From the IMG/VR virus record IMGVR_UViG_3300024314_000008, positions 1 to 37,211 of that record: DNA of 37,211 nt, one strand, 5' to 3'. This document shows, piece after piece, positions 1 through 7,652 of this stretch; within the stretch, counting starts at the first letter, position 1, and every line of letters begins with the position of its first letter. The notes below the pieces were generated by a model that ran no database searches, was not told the origin of the DNA, and saw nothing but the letters and a program-made list of their open reading frames with translations. Both the position numbers and the translations under genes were made by a program. Source of the DNA: a virus.

Positions 1-1842
1 CCTGCGCCGGTTGCTCCACCACCGCCACCACCACCTGTGCAACCACAAGTGCCTCCGGCTATACCTCAAATTGATCCAGAGATTCTTGCACAGATACAAC
101 AAGAATTTAATATCCCGGCTGCGCCACCGGCACCTCCTGTAGCGCCGCCCGTACAAGTACCTCCACCGGTTATGCAACCTGCTCCGCCTCCTCCGGCAGC
201 AGTAGCACCTCCACCCCCGCCTGTTCAGGTTCCACCACCTACTTTTGTAGATGAGTTTGAAGAGCCTTTGGCCATGGACGGTATGCGAGGCGGACCAAGA
301 AGTGGTATTGGAAGTTTGCCCGAGGCACCGCCAGAAGCGGTTGTTCCACCACCTGTGCAAGTACCGCCTCCAGTTGTGCAACCCACCCCGTCTAACGGGA
401 CGGTAAATGACATCATGCAAATGGCGGTAGGTAATCTTGATCCCGACATGCAATATGATGGAAATGGAGATGGGCGTATAACAAGCAGAGACGCTTTAAT
501 CTTTCAACAATCTGGACTTGCGGAAGTACCCCCTCCGGTTGCACAAGTAGAACCTGTTGCGCCACCGGTTGTGAAACCAGAAGCGGTTGTTCCACCACCT
601 GTAACACCTACGGTTGATCCGTCTTTGTACAGTGATCCTGAATTAGGTAGAGGTGTTGAACCCGGTTTTGGCGGTACACGTGGTGTATCGCCCATGAGTC
701 CCAGAGAACAAATGGGTTCTAACTATGTTGAACCTAGGGATGGGCCCGGTCAGGTTCCGCCCGGTCAAACGGTCGATATAAGCGAGCCTACAGGCATTGA
801 AACAATGGCCGAGACGGTTGGACAAGGTGATTATCTTGGAAATACCGCAGATACCACAAATGCTATACAGTTGCCTGACGGCAGCACTTTTGATCTTGGC
901 AGTTTAGATTTAAGTGGCATAGGCCAAGACCTTGGCGGTTTTGAATTAGGCAACGTTAACCTCGGCGGCGTAGACCCCTCTTTATATAGCGATCCAGATT
1001 TAGGGGGAGGTACTCGTGGAGAACCTTTACCGGATACAAGGGGCGGGGAACCGGCGTTTGATCCATTTGCGGGCGTTACTAGCGGGCTTGGTCCCGGTGG
1101 TTATGGCCCAGAAGGTGGTGGCTTCTCACCGGAAACCGAACCGGCATTTAATCCCCCACAAGGCGCTGTAGATGAAGTGGGCGGCGCTAACTTTACCCCA
1201 GAGTTTGCGGCTGACCCCGGTTTAGATTTCAGCAATCTTGATCTGTCCGGATTAAACCTTAACCTTGGAGATGGGTTTGATGCCAACGGGTTTGAACCAG
1301 ACTTTACCTTCGGTGGACCACAAGGCGGTCCCGGAATGGGCAACGGTCCCGGTAACAACATGGGTAATCAAGGAAACCAAGGTGGTGACCCTTATAACCC
1401 GACCGTAAATGATACGGACAACCCCTATCCCTTCATTCCAGATGGGGTCAATATTGATGGCATGACGCCAGAAACGTTAGCAGGTCTTAACAATTTCTAC
1501 GAAATGTACCCTAATGGTTTCGATTATAGTGGTATAGATTTAACCGGTATTGGTGGCAGCTTCCCCGGTGGCTTTATGGGCGGTTCCACCGGAGGCACTG
1601 GAACAGACGATGGTAGCTATACCGTCGATCCAGTAGACCCTGTTGGCGACTTAGGTGTAGGTGATGATACCGGTGACGCTAGTGACCCTATTGATGTTAC
1701 TACTCCGTATGTTGTACCGGATGTTCGTTCAGCTAGTTCGTTTGGTTTGACAGGCGCAACGCAGACAATGCCCGTATCAGCTAATCCATTTAGACGACCC
1801 GAATCACAACAAGGACTGGGTTCGTTAGCCGGGGGTGGTTAA
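1..1842 (+). CDS. Proline-rich virion-type protein with dockerin-like motif (5' partial)
   Basis: The frame is open to the left edge, so the true start lies upstream; the GTG at 37 is only an internal possibility. The N-terminal part is proline/valine-rich with PPPVQVPPP-type linkers. A calcium-loop-like motif follows (D-G-N-G-D-G-R-I-T-S-R-D-A, about 457-500) that resembles one dockerin/EF-hand half-site. Glycine/aspartate-rich repeats come next, including DPSLYSDPELGRG and DPSLYSDPDLGGG. Short GIGSLP and GLGSL motifs occur near 300 and at the C-terminus; related motifs occur in other proteins of this phage. It lies just upstream of the lysis genes (2-bp gap to the holin). Inference: an extended structural or accessory virion protein. 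No enzymatic domain is visible and I cannot name a family. Confidence 0.7.
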   Translation, partial: PAPVAPPPPPPPVQPQVPPAIPQIDPEILAQIQQEFNIPAAPPAPPVAPPVQVPPPVMQPAPPPPAAVAPPPPPVQVPPPTFVDEFEEPLAMDGMRGGPRSGIGSLPEAPPEAVVPPPVQVPPPVVQPTPSNGTVNDIMQMAVGNLDPDMQYDGNGDGRITSRDALIFQQSGLAEVPPPVAQVEPVAPPVVKPEAVVPPPVTPTVDPSLYSDPELGRGVEPGFGGTRGVSPMSPREQMGSNYVEPRDGPGQVPPGQTVDISEPTGIETMAETVGQGDYLGNTADTTNAIQLPDGSTFDLGSLDLSGIGQDLGGFELGNVNLGGVDPSLYSDPDLGGGTRGEPLPDTRGGEPAFDPFAGVTSGLGPGGYGPEGGGFSPETEPAFNPPQGAVDEVGGANFTPEFAADPGLDFSNLDLSGLNLNLGDGFDANGFEPDFTFGGPQGGPGMGNGPGNNMGNQGNQGGDPYNPTVNDTDNPYPFIPDGVNIDGMTPETLAGLNNFYEMYPNGFDYSGIDLTGIGGSFPGGFMGGSTGGTGTDDGSYTVDPVDPVGDLGVGDDTGDASDPIDVTTPYVVPDVRSASSFGLTGATQTMPVSANPFRRPESQQGLGSLAGGG

Positions 1843-1844
1843 AA

Positions 1845-2216
1845 ATGTTACAACAATTAATAGGGCCTGTTACAGGCCTACTCGATAAATTCATTGAGGA
1901 TAAAGATCAGAAAGCAAAGCTGGCCCATGAGATTGGGACCATGGCAGAAAAACATGGGCAAGAGATTGCCCTTGCGCAGATTGCGCTAAATACCGCCGAC
2001 GCTAAAGGGAACTTTTTCCAATCATCTTGGAGACCCTTATGCGGACATGTTTGTGTTCTTGGTTTAGCCGTAAATTTTTTAATCTCGCCAATCGCCGCAG
2101 GTTTTGGCATAACAGTCCCACAAGCAGACATGTCGGTAATGATGCCGGTGTTGATGGGAATGTTGGGTCTAGGCGGACTCAGGTCATTCGAAAAGACGAA
2201 AGGCGTAGCAAAATGA
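1845..2216 (+). CDS. Holin of the GTA 3TM type
   Basis: This 123-aa protein has a soluble, charged N-terminal helical half (residues 1-60), then S-W-R-P and two clear hydrophobic stretches (about 64-88 and 96-113), ending in the G-L-R-S-x-E-K-T-K-G pattern. That layout matches the holin family first described in gene transfer agents (GTA_holin_3TM type). Such proteins permeabilise the inner membrane so the endolysin can reach the cell wall. The next gene overlaps it by 4 bp (ATGA) and encodes an endolysin, which strongly supports the role. Family recognition is from memory of the W-R-P and G-L-R-S signature. The number of membrane segments visible here is two, possibly three. Confidence 0.85.
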   Translation: MLQQLIGPVTGLLDKFIEDKDQKAKLAHEIGTMAEKHGQEIALAQIALNTADAKGNFFQSSWRPLCGHVCVLGLAVNFLISPIAAGFGITVPQADMSVMMPVLMGMLGLGGLRSFEKTKGVAK

Positions 2217-2683
2217 GTTTTAAGTTATCACAACGCAGTCTAGGTAAACTGGACGGTGTTCACCCTAAATTACAAGAAGTGGTTAAGTTGGCTATTGGCT
2301 ACACAAACGTAGACTTTGGTGTAACTTACGGGGTACGTGACCCAGAGGAGCAAGCTCGACTTGTAGCTTCTGGTCGATCACAAACAATGAAATCAAAACA
2401 CTTGGTCCAAGAGGACGGGTTTTGTCACGCAGTAGACGTGGTTGCCTATGATGGATCAGACGTGGTTTGGGAAATAAATGTTTACGATGACATTTGTGAT
2501 GCTTTTAGAAAAGCAGCAATAGAAGTTGGTATCTCAATAAAGTGGGGTGCCGCGTGGTCCGAAGGTGACATTCGTAGTTATGAAGGCACGGCAGAAGAGG
2601 CCATGAATGCCTACATTGACTTGCGTAGAAGCCAAGGACGTAGGCCTTTTATAGACGGACCTCACTTCGAGATAATCGCATAA
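2213..2683 (+). CDS. Endolysin, M15 L-alanyl-D-glutamate peptidase type
   Basis: I chose the ATG at 2213, which overlaps the holin stop by 4 bp. The open frame extends back to 2027, but only inside the holin gene. The 156-aa product shows the M15 (VanY / T5 endolysin-like) zinc peptidase pattern: S-K-H (61-63), H-A-V-D (72-75) and D-G-P-H-F (148-152). H63, D75 and H151 are the predicted zinc ligands. These enzymes cut peptide crosslinks in peptidoglycan at the end of infection. There is no signal peptide, so export depends on the holin. Compared with the usual H-L-T-G-H-A-V-D motif, about five extra residues (L-V-Q-E-D-G-F-C) sit between the first His and the H-A-V-D block. Confidence 0.88.
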   Translation: MSFKLSQRSLGKLDGVHPKLQEVVKLAIGYTNVDFGVTYGVRDPEEQARLVASGRSQTMKSKHLVQEDGFCHAVDVVAYDGSDVVWEINVYDDICDAFRKAAIEVGISIKWGAAWSEGDIRSYEGTAEEAMNAYIDLRRSQGRRPFIDGPHFEIIA

Positions 2684-2698
2684 AGTAACAGTTTGTCC

Positions 2699-2753
2699 TA
2701 GCACATCCTATACATACTGTGCTACGATAATATCAGACATTGTTTGATATTAT
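2699..2753. promoter_or_regulatory. Two tandem perfect inverted repeats upstream of 2765 gene
   Basis: Hairpin 1 has arms TAGCACA (2699-2705) and TGTGCTA (2718-2724) with a 12-nt loop. Hairpin 2 has arms ATAATATCA (2727-2735) and TGATATTAT (2745-2753) with a 9-nt loop. Neither is followed by a T-tract, so they are not classical terminators. Hairpin 2 ends just before the GAGGGG ribosome binding site of the next gene. They could be operator sites or could control translation. No convincing -35/-10 pair with good spacing was found. Confidence 0.55.
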
Positions 2754-2764
2754 GCGAGGGGTAA

Positions 2765-2962
2765 ATGGAAGACATTTATTTGGCCGAGGCGGTTTTTAGA
2801 ATCTTGAGAGAAAGACGCCAAGGTATAGTAGACTTAATGATATATGGTAATGTTAAGTCTATGGAGCAATATCGTGAGCTTATGGGCAATCTGGAATGTC
2901 TAAATCACGTGGAACAGGAACTCAAGAGCCTGCTAGATAAACAGGAGCGATCTAATGACTAA
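2765..2962 (+). CDS. Small conserved phage protein, helical, function unknown
   Basis: This 65-aa protein has a good ribosome binding site (GAGGGG, about 5 nt before ATG). The sequence is charged and predicted helical throughout (R-I-L-R-E-R-R-Q-G-I-V-D-L at 13-25, then E-Q-E-L-K-S-L-L near the C-terminus), with no membrane segment. I recognise the type as a small gene that sits near the head module in marine phages but know of no function. It is the first gene after the inverted-repeat region and overlaps the GroES-like gene by 8 bp, so the two are probably translated together. Confidence 0.7.
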   Translation: MEDIYLAEAVFRILRERRQGIVDLMIYGNVKSMEQYRELMGNLECLNHVEQELKSLLDKQERSND

Positions 2963-3470
2963 ATCTAAAATAGATTTGTCTGCCGCACCCAATGCTGCTT
3001 TTCAAATAGAAAGCGAATCGGGTCCGTCAGAACCAATCAAACCAGCGCCAGAAAAGAAGGGCACGACCCCTAATTTAGCTGACGCATATACTGAAAAGCC
3101 TCGTCTCAATCCTGAGATGATTGGTAAAACACTTCTGGATAGAATGCCGAGCCCTACCGGGTGGCGCATCTTAATTCTTCCGTATCAAGGCAAAGGCAAA
3201 ACCGCAGGCGGTATTTTCTTGCCAACTGATACTGTAGAGAAAAACCAAGTATCAACGCAAGTTGGTTACGTCTTAAAAGTAGGTCCTTTGGCTTACAAAG
3301 ATAAAGACAAGTTTCCTACGGGTGCGTGGTGCGAAGAAAAGCAATGGGTAATGTTTGCCCGTTACGCTGGTTCTAGGTTTCAAATAGACGGTGGGGAGGT
3401 TCGTATTCTTAACGATGACGAAATCTTATCTACCATTCTTGATCCTGAAGATATTCACCAATTAACGTAA
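2955..3470 (+). CDS. GroES-like co-chaperonin with N-terminal extension
   Basis: Residues about 66-161 of 171 match the GroES (Cpn10) fold. There is an N-terminal strand W-R-I-L-I-L-P, a mobile-loop-like stretch K-T-A-G-G-I-F-L-P (82-90) whose I-F-L corresponds to the GroEL-binding hydrophobic tripeptide, then V-G-Y-V-L-K-V-G-P, W-V-M-F-A-R-Y-A-G and a final D-D-E-I-L-S-T-I. The first 60 residues are a low-complexity extension absent from host GroES. Phage co-chaperonins such as T4 gp31 reprogram host GroEL to fold the capsid protein. Its place just upstream of scaffold and capsid genes fits this. No GroEL partner is encoded here, so the host's would be used. Confidence 0.85.
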   Translation: MTKSKIDLSAAPNAAFQIESESGPSEPIKPAPEKKGTTPNLADAYTEKPRLNPEMIGKTLLDRMPSPTGWRILILPYQGKGKTAGGIFLPTDTVEKNQVSTQVGYVLKVGPLAYKDKDKFPTGAWCEEKQWVMFARYAGSRFQIDGGEVRILNDDEILSTILDPEDIHQLT

Positions 3471-3482
3471 GGAGAGATAATT

Positions 3483-4349
3483 ATGGCTGATGCCGAAAAA
3501 GAACAAGTCGAACTAGACTTGGGGGATTCACAAGAAACTGAAGTAGAAGTTTCTGAAGACCTTTCAAACGATAACGGGCGCTCGTCGAGTGATGACGATC
3601 AGTTCCAAAAAGCTGAAACCTCTACACAAAAGAGGATTGATAGGCTTACTAAAAAGATGCGAGAAGCCGAGAGACGTGAGCAAGAAGCTATACGTTACGC
3701 TCAAGGTGTACAGAACGAATCGCAACAAATTAAACAACGGATGCAAACTTTGGACACTAATTACGTGTCTGAATATTCCAATCGTGTGTCTACGCAAATG
3801 CAGCAAGCCGAATCGGCTTTAGCTAGAGCGATAGAGATTGGTGATAGTCAAGCAACCGTAGAAGCACAACGAGCTTTGACTGGTTTGGCCATTCAAGCTG
3901 ATCGTGCAGCGCAAGCAAAAGCACAATCTGCGAGGGCTCAACAACAAGCTCAAGCCGCAGCACAGCAGCAGGTTCGTCAACCTATGCCTGCTCAACAGCC
4001 TAAAAGACCTGACCCTAAAGCAGAGCAATGGGCCTTAAAAAATAGCTGGTTCGGCTCTGACGAAGCAATGACTTATGCGGCCTTTGGTATCCACAAAAAA
4101 TTGGTGGAAGAAGAAGGATTTGACCCCCAGAGCGATGACTACTATACTGAGTTAGACAACCGTATTAGTTCTAAGTTTAATACGGGTGCTACGGCTTCTA
4201 ACAGACGACCCGCTCAGACGGTTGTAGGAGCCTCAAGAAATTCATCTGGGCGCAGTGGGAAAAAGGTTAGACTCACCCCTAGCCAAGTCGCGATAGCGAA
4301 GAAACTGGGTGTGCCGCTTGAAGAATATGCGAAATACGTGAAGGAGTAA
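3483..4349 (+). CDS. Candidate capsid scaffolding protein
   Basis: This 288-aa protein starts after a GGAGAG ribosome binding site. It has an acidic N-terminus (to about residue 40), a long charged coiled coil (about 50-170, rich in E, R, Q and A) and a glutamine/proline linker. A more conserved C-terminal block follows, with W-A-L-K-N-S-W-F-G (about 182-190), then D-E-A-M-T-Y-A-A-F-G-I-H-K-K-L, and a basic end. Acidic, helical, coiled-coil proteins directly upstream of the capsid gene are typical scaffolds that template procapsid assembly and are then removed. The assignment rests on composition and position, not on a recognised catalytic or binding motif. Confidence 0.7.
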   Translation: MADAEKEQVELDLGDSQETEVEVSEDLSNDNGRSSSDDDQFQKAETSTQKRIDRLTKKMREAERREQEAIRYAQGVQNESQQIKQRMQTLDTNYVSEYSNRVSTQMQQAESALARAIEIGDSQATVEAQRALTGLAIQADRAAQAKAQSARAQQQAQAAAQQQVRQPMPAQQPKRPDPKAEQWALKNSWFGSDEAMTYAAFGIHKKLVEEEGFDPQSDDYYTELDNRISSKFNTGATASNRRPAQTVVGASRNSSGRSGKKVRLTPSQVAIAKKLGVPLEEYAKYVKE

Positions 4350-4354
4350 AAGAG

Positions 4355-4840
4355 ATGACTGACCAAAATAATGAAATGGGTACTACCATCAAACGTACTG
4401 CTCGCGCAAACGAAACTCGGGAGAAGAAGGCGCTTCGTAAGCCTTGGGCTCCACCGTCAATGTTAGATGCACCACCTGCCCCTGATGGCTTTAAGCATCG
4501 TTGGATTCGCGCCGAAACGCGAGGATTTGATGATACAAAGAACATCAGTGCGAAAATGCGTGAAGGTTGGGAATTGGTCCGTAAGGACGAGTACCCTGAC
4601 TTTGAATCGCCCGTTGTCGAATCAGGTAAATATCAAGGTGTCTTTGGAGTAGGCGGACTGCTTCTTGCCAGAATACCGTTAGAAACTGTAGCCGAGAGGA
4701 CTGATTACTTTAATAAACGTAGTCAGGACCAAATGGAAGCGGTAGATCACGATATGATGCGCGAGAATGCACACTCAACTATGAAGATCAGCAATGCTGA
4801 TCGTCAATCTCGTGTAACCTTCGGTGGTCCAAAAAGATAA
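4355..4840 (+). CDS. Conserved head-module protein, function unknown
   Basis: This 161-aa protein starts after an AAGGAG site that overlaps the end of the scaffold gene. The N-terminus is basic and disordered. The core contains D-G-F-K-H-R-W-I-R (about 44-52) and R-E-G-W-E-L-V-R-K-D-E-Y-P (about 68-80), followed by a G-V-G-G-L-L-L-A-R-I-P strand and a charged C-terminus. I recognise this combination from marine phage genomes, where it lies between scaffold and capsid genes. A capsid-associated or assembly role is inferred from location only. No membrane segment or enzymatic motif is visible. Confidence 0.75.
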   Translation: MTDQNNEMGTTIKRTARANETREKKALRKPWAPPSMLDAPPAPDGFKHRWIRAETRGFDDTKNISAKMREGWELVRKDEYPDFESPVVESGKYQGVFGVGGLLLARIPLETVAERTDYFNKRSQDQMEAVDHDMMRENAHSTMKISNADRQSRVTFGGPKR

Positions 4841-4869
4841 TGGACTGCCCTTATTAGGAGAAACTAAAA

Positions 4870-5520
4870 ATGGCAAATCAAAATACTGCCTATGGTCTTC
4901 GTCCTATCGGGCTTACTGGCTCTGCGGCTAATTCTACTGGGGTAACTCAGTACGAAATCGCATCCAATAACACTAACGCTATTTTTCAATATGCTATCTG
5001 CGTCCCTCTGGCCGCAGGAACTATTGACCAAGCAGGTGCTACCAATGGTGGTACTACGCAAGCGTTAGGTGTCCTGATGGGGGTGGAGTACGTCGATTCG
5101 GTTTCAAAGAAACCGGTTTTTATTAACTACTGGCCCGGATCGGGTGCAGTAAGCGTTGACACAAATCATCCTGTGAAAGCGTTTGTTGCAGACAATCCAA
5201 ACCAACTGTTCCAAGTAGCGTCTGACGCTTCTTTGACAGACAAAGCAACTGCTCAAGCCGCCGTCTTCGCGAATGCGTCTTTGGGTACTTCTGCAAGAAC
5301 GGGATCTACCGACAACGGTAATTCCACATCCGCCTTGGGTGTTTCAACAATCAATACTACTGCGACGCTTCCGCTTCGTATAGTTGGTATTATGGATGAC
5401 GCGGGTAACAGCGATTATACTGCTGCCGGTATTCCTTTGATTGTACGATTAAACGCTCATTTCAATTCACCAAGTAGCCGTTTTGATTCGCAGACTACTG
5501 CGTCTACAACGGGCATTTAA
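4870..5520 (+). CDS. Capsid-associated (decoration-like) structural protein
   Basis: This 216-aa protein has a strong AGGAGA ribosome binding site. It opens with N-T-A-Y-G-L-R-P-I-G, a start I associate with marine-phage proteins encoded next to the major capsid gene. The rest is small-residue and beta-rich (A, T, S, G, N), without Cys pairs, membrane segments or coiled coil. The size, composition and position between the scaffold cluster and the major capsid gene fit a head decoration or cement protein. That role is inference; the family has no established function that I know of. Confidence 0.7.
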   Translation: MANQNTAYGLRPIGLTGSAANSTGVTQYEIASNNTNAIFQYAICVPLAAGTIDQAGATNGGTTQALGVLMGVEYVDSVSKKPVFINYWPGSGAVSVDTNHPVKAFVADNPNQLFQVASDASLTDKATAQAAVFANASLGTSARTGSTDNGNSTSALGVSTINTTATLPLRIVGIMDDAGNSDYTAAGIPLIVRLNAHFNSPSSRFDSQTTASTTGI

Positions 5521-5533
5521 GGAGGGCTAAACA

Positions 5534-6442
5534 ATGGCTATTTCTAGAGCCCAACTAGCGAAAGAGCTAGAACCCGGTCTAAATGCACTATTTGGATTGG
5601 AATATAACCGTTACGAGAACGAGCATGGCGAAATCTTTGAGGAAGAGTCTTCGGACAGAGCCTTTGAAGAGGAAGTAATGCTTGGTGGTTTCTCAACTGC
5701 ACCAGTTAAAGGTGAAGGCACTGCCATCAACTTTGACGATGCACAAGAGACATATACCGCTCGTTACACTCACGAAACCATCGCTTTAGCATTCTCAATC
5801 ACTGAGGAAGCTATTGAAGATAACTTGTATGACCGACTAGCGTCGCGTTACACCAAGGCATTGGCTCGTTCAATGGCTCAAACCAAGCAGATCAAAGCTG
5901 CCGCTATCCTGAACAATGCGTTCACGGCGGGTGCTTCTGCAATTGGTGATGGTGCAGCACTATGTTCTACGGCTCACCCAAGTTTATCTGGTAACCAGAG
6001 CAACCTTCTCGCCACAGCGGCTGACCTCAACGAAACTTCGCTTGAGCAAATGCTGATTGAGATTGCTGGTATGACCGATGAGCGTGGTTTGAAAATCGCG
6101 GTACGTGGTATGAAGCTTGTAATTCCAAAAGAGCTTCAGTTCATCGCAGAAAGAGTTCTGAACTCTAACTTGCGTTCGGGCACTGCTGACAACGACAACA
6201 ATGCAATGAAGAACATGGGTATGATTCCTGACGGAGCCGTGGTTAACCACTTCCTGACTGACTCAGACGCATACTTCATCAAAACTGACGCGCCTAACGG
6301 CTTCAAGTTCTTCAACCGTTCGCCTATTAAAACGGCAATGGAAGGTGACTTCGATACCGGTAATATGCGTTTTAAAGCGCGTGAGCGTTACAGTTTTGGC
6401 GTATCTGATTGGCGTTCTGTTTTCGGTACACCCGGAGCGTAA
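5534..6442 (+). CDS. Major capsid protein (Mu gpT-like, HK97 fold)
   Basis: This 302-aa protein is preceded by one of the strongest ribosome binding sites in the window (AAGGAGGG), as expected for the most abundant virion protein. Diagnostic stretches include S-T-A-H-P-S-L-S-G-N-Q-S-N-L-L-A (about 145-160), D-E-R-G-L-K-I-A-V-R-G (about 184-194) and L-V-I-P-K-E-L-Q-F-I-A-E-R-V-L-N-S (about 197-213). These match the Mu-type gpT major head subunit pattern, an HK97-fold coat. The charged helical N-terminus probably contacts scaffold or other subunits. A strong terminator follows, closing the head-gene transcript. Confidence 0.9.
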   Translation: MAISRAQLAKELEPGLNALFGLEYNRYENEHGEIFEEESSDRAFEEEVMLGGFSTAPVKGEGTAINFDDAQETYTARYTHETIALAFSITEEAIEDNLYDRLASRYTKALARSMAQTKQIKAAAILNNAFTAGASAIGDGAALCSTAHPSLSGNQSNLLATAADLNETSLEQMLIEIAGMTDERGLKIAVRGMKLVIPKELQFIAERVLNSNLRSGTADNDNNAMKNMGMIPDGAVVNHFLTDSDAYFIKTDAPNGFKFFNRSPIKTAMEGDFDTGNMRFKARERYSFGVSDWRSVFGTPGA

Positions 6443-6496
6443 ACTGTGCTATAAAGGAGTTGTCGATTTCATATTGACTTCTCCCTGTAGACTCGG

Positions 6497-6527
6497 AAGG
6501 GGTAACGCAAGTTGCCCCTTTCTTTTT
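6497..6527 (+). terminator. Rho-independent terminator after the capsid gene
   Basis: The stem arms AAGGGGTAAC (6497-6506) and GTTGCCCCTT (6511-6520) pair over ten bases with one T-G wobble. They enclose a GCAA tetraloop of the stable GNRA class and are followed by TCTTTTT. It lies 55 bp after the capsid stop and would end or attenuate the head-gene transcript. Confidence 0.88.
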
Positions 6528-6540
6528 GTGTAGTCTTATT

Positions 6541-6564
6541 GTATCCTGACAGTATCCCTGACAG
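6541..6564. repeat. Short tandem repeat in the intergenic region
   Basis: GTATCCTGACA (6541-6551) is followed directly by GTATCCCTGACA (6552-6563), and a third CTGACA core lies near 6577. The repeats sit between the capsid terminator and the next ribosome binding site, where a late promoter or regulator site could be. I could not identify a clear sigma70 promoter here. Confidence 0.45.
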
Positions 6565-6605
6565 CCGCATGGTGCGTCTGACATAACCCACGACAGGAGA
6601 TACAT

Positions 6606-7079
6606 ATGGGTACTACAACTTTTTCCGGACCAATTAAAGCCGGAACCATCAAAGAAACCACGGGGACGTCCCTTGGTTCAAACATTAAAAACACTGGTCA
6701 AGTCGTAATGGCGCAATCGTTTACTACCGGCTCTTTAGCAGGTGGTGCTTCTGCGGCTAACGTTACTAACGTCGTTATTCCAGCAAATTCACAAATCATT
6801 GATTGCGTAATTGATTGTCCTACAGCAATGGGCAACGCTACTGCGGTATTGAGTGTTGGTGATACTGTGGGCGGTAACGCTACGTTTGTTAACGCTTTTT
6901 CAATCACTGTAGCCTCTGGTGCTGGACGTAAATATCCAACTACCGAAGCTGGTGGTGCATTGGCTTGGGCAGATATTGGAACCGCGGACAAGAGAATCAC
7001 TTGGACAACTGCTGGTGCAACAAACGCTGGCGAAATTCGAGTAACGGTTCTGTATCAGCAAAACGCTAACCTCGTTTAA
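6606..7079 (+). CDS. Beta-rich virion structural protein
   Basis: This 157-aa protein is the first gene after the capsid terminator, with an AGGAGA ribosome binding site. It starts with T-T-T-F-S-G-P-I-K-A-G-T-I-K, a signature I recognise from structural proteins of marine phages. It continues with small-residue, beta-strand-rich sequence (N-V-V-I-P-A-N-S-Q-I-I-D near 55-66; R-V-T-V-L-Y-Q-Q near the C-terminus). There is no membrane segment. It is probably displayed on or in the virion, perhaps as a head fibre or decoration, but the role is inferred from composition and neighbourhood only. Confidence 0.7.
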   Translation: MGTTTFSGPIKAGTIKETTGTSLGSNIKNTGQVVMAQSFTTGSLAGGASAANVTNVVIPANSQIIDCVIDCPTAMGNATAVLSVGDTVGGNATFVNAFSITVASGAGRKYPTTEAGGALAWADIGTADKRITWTTAGATNAGEIRVTVLYQQNANLV

Positions 7080-7090
7080 AGGGGGTTTGC

Positions 7091-7363
7091 ATGGCTGGTT
7101 CTGATGTAAGATCAAAAAGATTAACCGCCACCGGCTCTGCCGGTGTTGGACCTGCGCGTATTCGTCAGGTTCAGGTTAAAACAACTACTGGATCGCCTCG
7201 CATCACTTTTACTGACGGTAACGGTGGTACAACCGTGCTAGACATGGACTTGGACGCTTCAGATACACATTCTGTGAACATTCCGGATGAGGGTATTAGA
7301 GTAAGCGATATATACATATCTGTGTTTACGGCTTGTACCTCTGTAACGGTGTTTCACAGCTAG
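7091..7363 (+). CDS. Small structural protein, paralogue of the 7375 gene
   Basis: This 90-aa beta-rich protein has a GGGGG ribosome binding site. It aligns along its length with the next gene's product: S-D-V-R versus S-D-V-K at the start, L-T-A-T-G-S versus L-T-A-S-G-S, a shared P-D-E-G...S-D block (about 64-71) and a shared V-T-V-F ending. The two therefore arose by tandem duplication and have diverged strongly. Their position among virion genes suggests a small decoration or tail-associated protein; no function is established. Confidence 0.65.
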   Translation: MAGSDVRSKRLTATGSAGVGPARIRQVQVKTTTGSPRITFTDGNGGTTVLDMDLDASDTHSVNIPDEGIRVSDIYISVFTACTSVTVFHS

Positions 7364-7374
7364 AGAGGTAAATC

Positions 7375-7644
7375 ATGGCGTCTGATGTAAAGGCCACCTT
7401 TTTGACAGCTTCTGGTTCTGTTTTTGCAGGCCGGACTCGCGTTAAGGCTATTCATTACCAAGCGGGGTCTAGCCCCACTTTGGTATTAAAAAACAACGAT
7501 GCTAATGGTGCCACTCAGTTAACCTTGGCTTTTGCCGATAACACTGACGATAACGTGTACTTACCCGATGAAGGAATGTTGTTTTCTGACGGGTGTTTCG
7601 CTGTTCTAACCAACGTCACCAACGTAACGGTGTTTTTTAACTGA
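7375..7644 (+). CDS. Small structural protein, paralogue of the 7091 gene
   Basis: This 89-aa protein has an AGAGGT ribosome binding site 11 bp after the preceding gene. It shares the same skeleton as its neighbour: N-terminal A-S-D-V-K-A, a G-S turn, a Y-L-P-D-E-G-M-L-F-S-D block and a C-terminal N-V-T-V-F-F-N. It is beta-rich with no Cys pair or membrane segment. Retaining two diverged copies suggests they fill different positions in the virion or form a heteromer. That is inference. Confidence 0.65.
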   Translation: MASDVKATFLTASGSVFAGRTRVKAIHYQAGSSPTLVLKNNDANGATQLTLAFADNTDDNVYLPDEGMLFSDGCFAVLTNVTNVTVFFN

Positions 7645-7652
7645 GGGTTAGC

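Noticed and set aside
2027-2212. Upstream extension of the endolysin frame
   Set aside because: This stretch lies wholly inside the holin gene. The ATG at 2213 gives the normal ATGA overlap, and the M15 domain starts after it.
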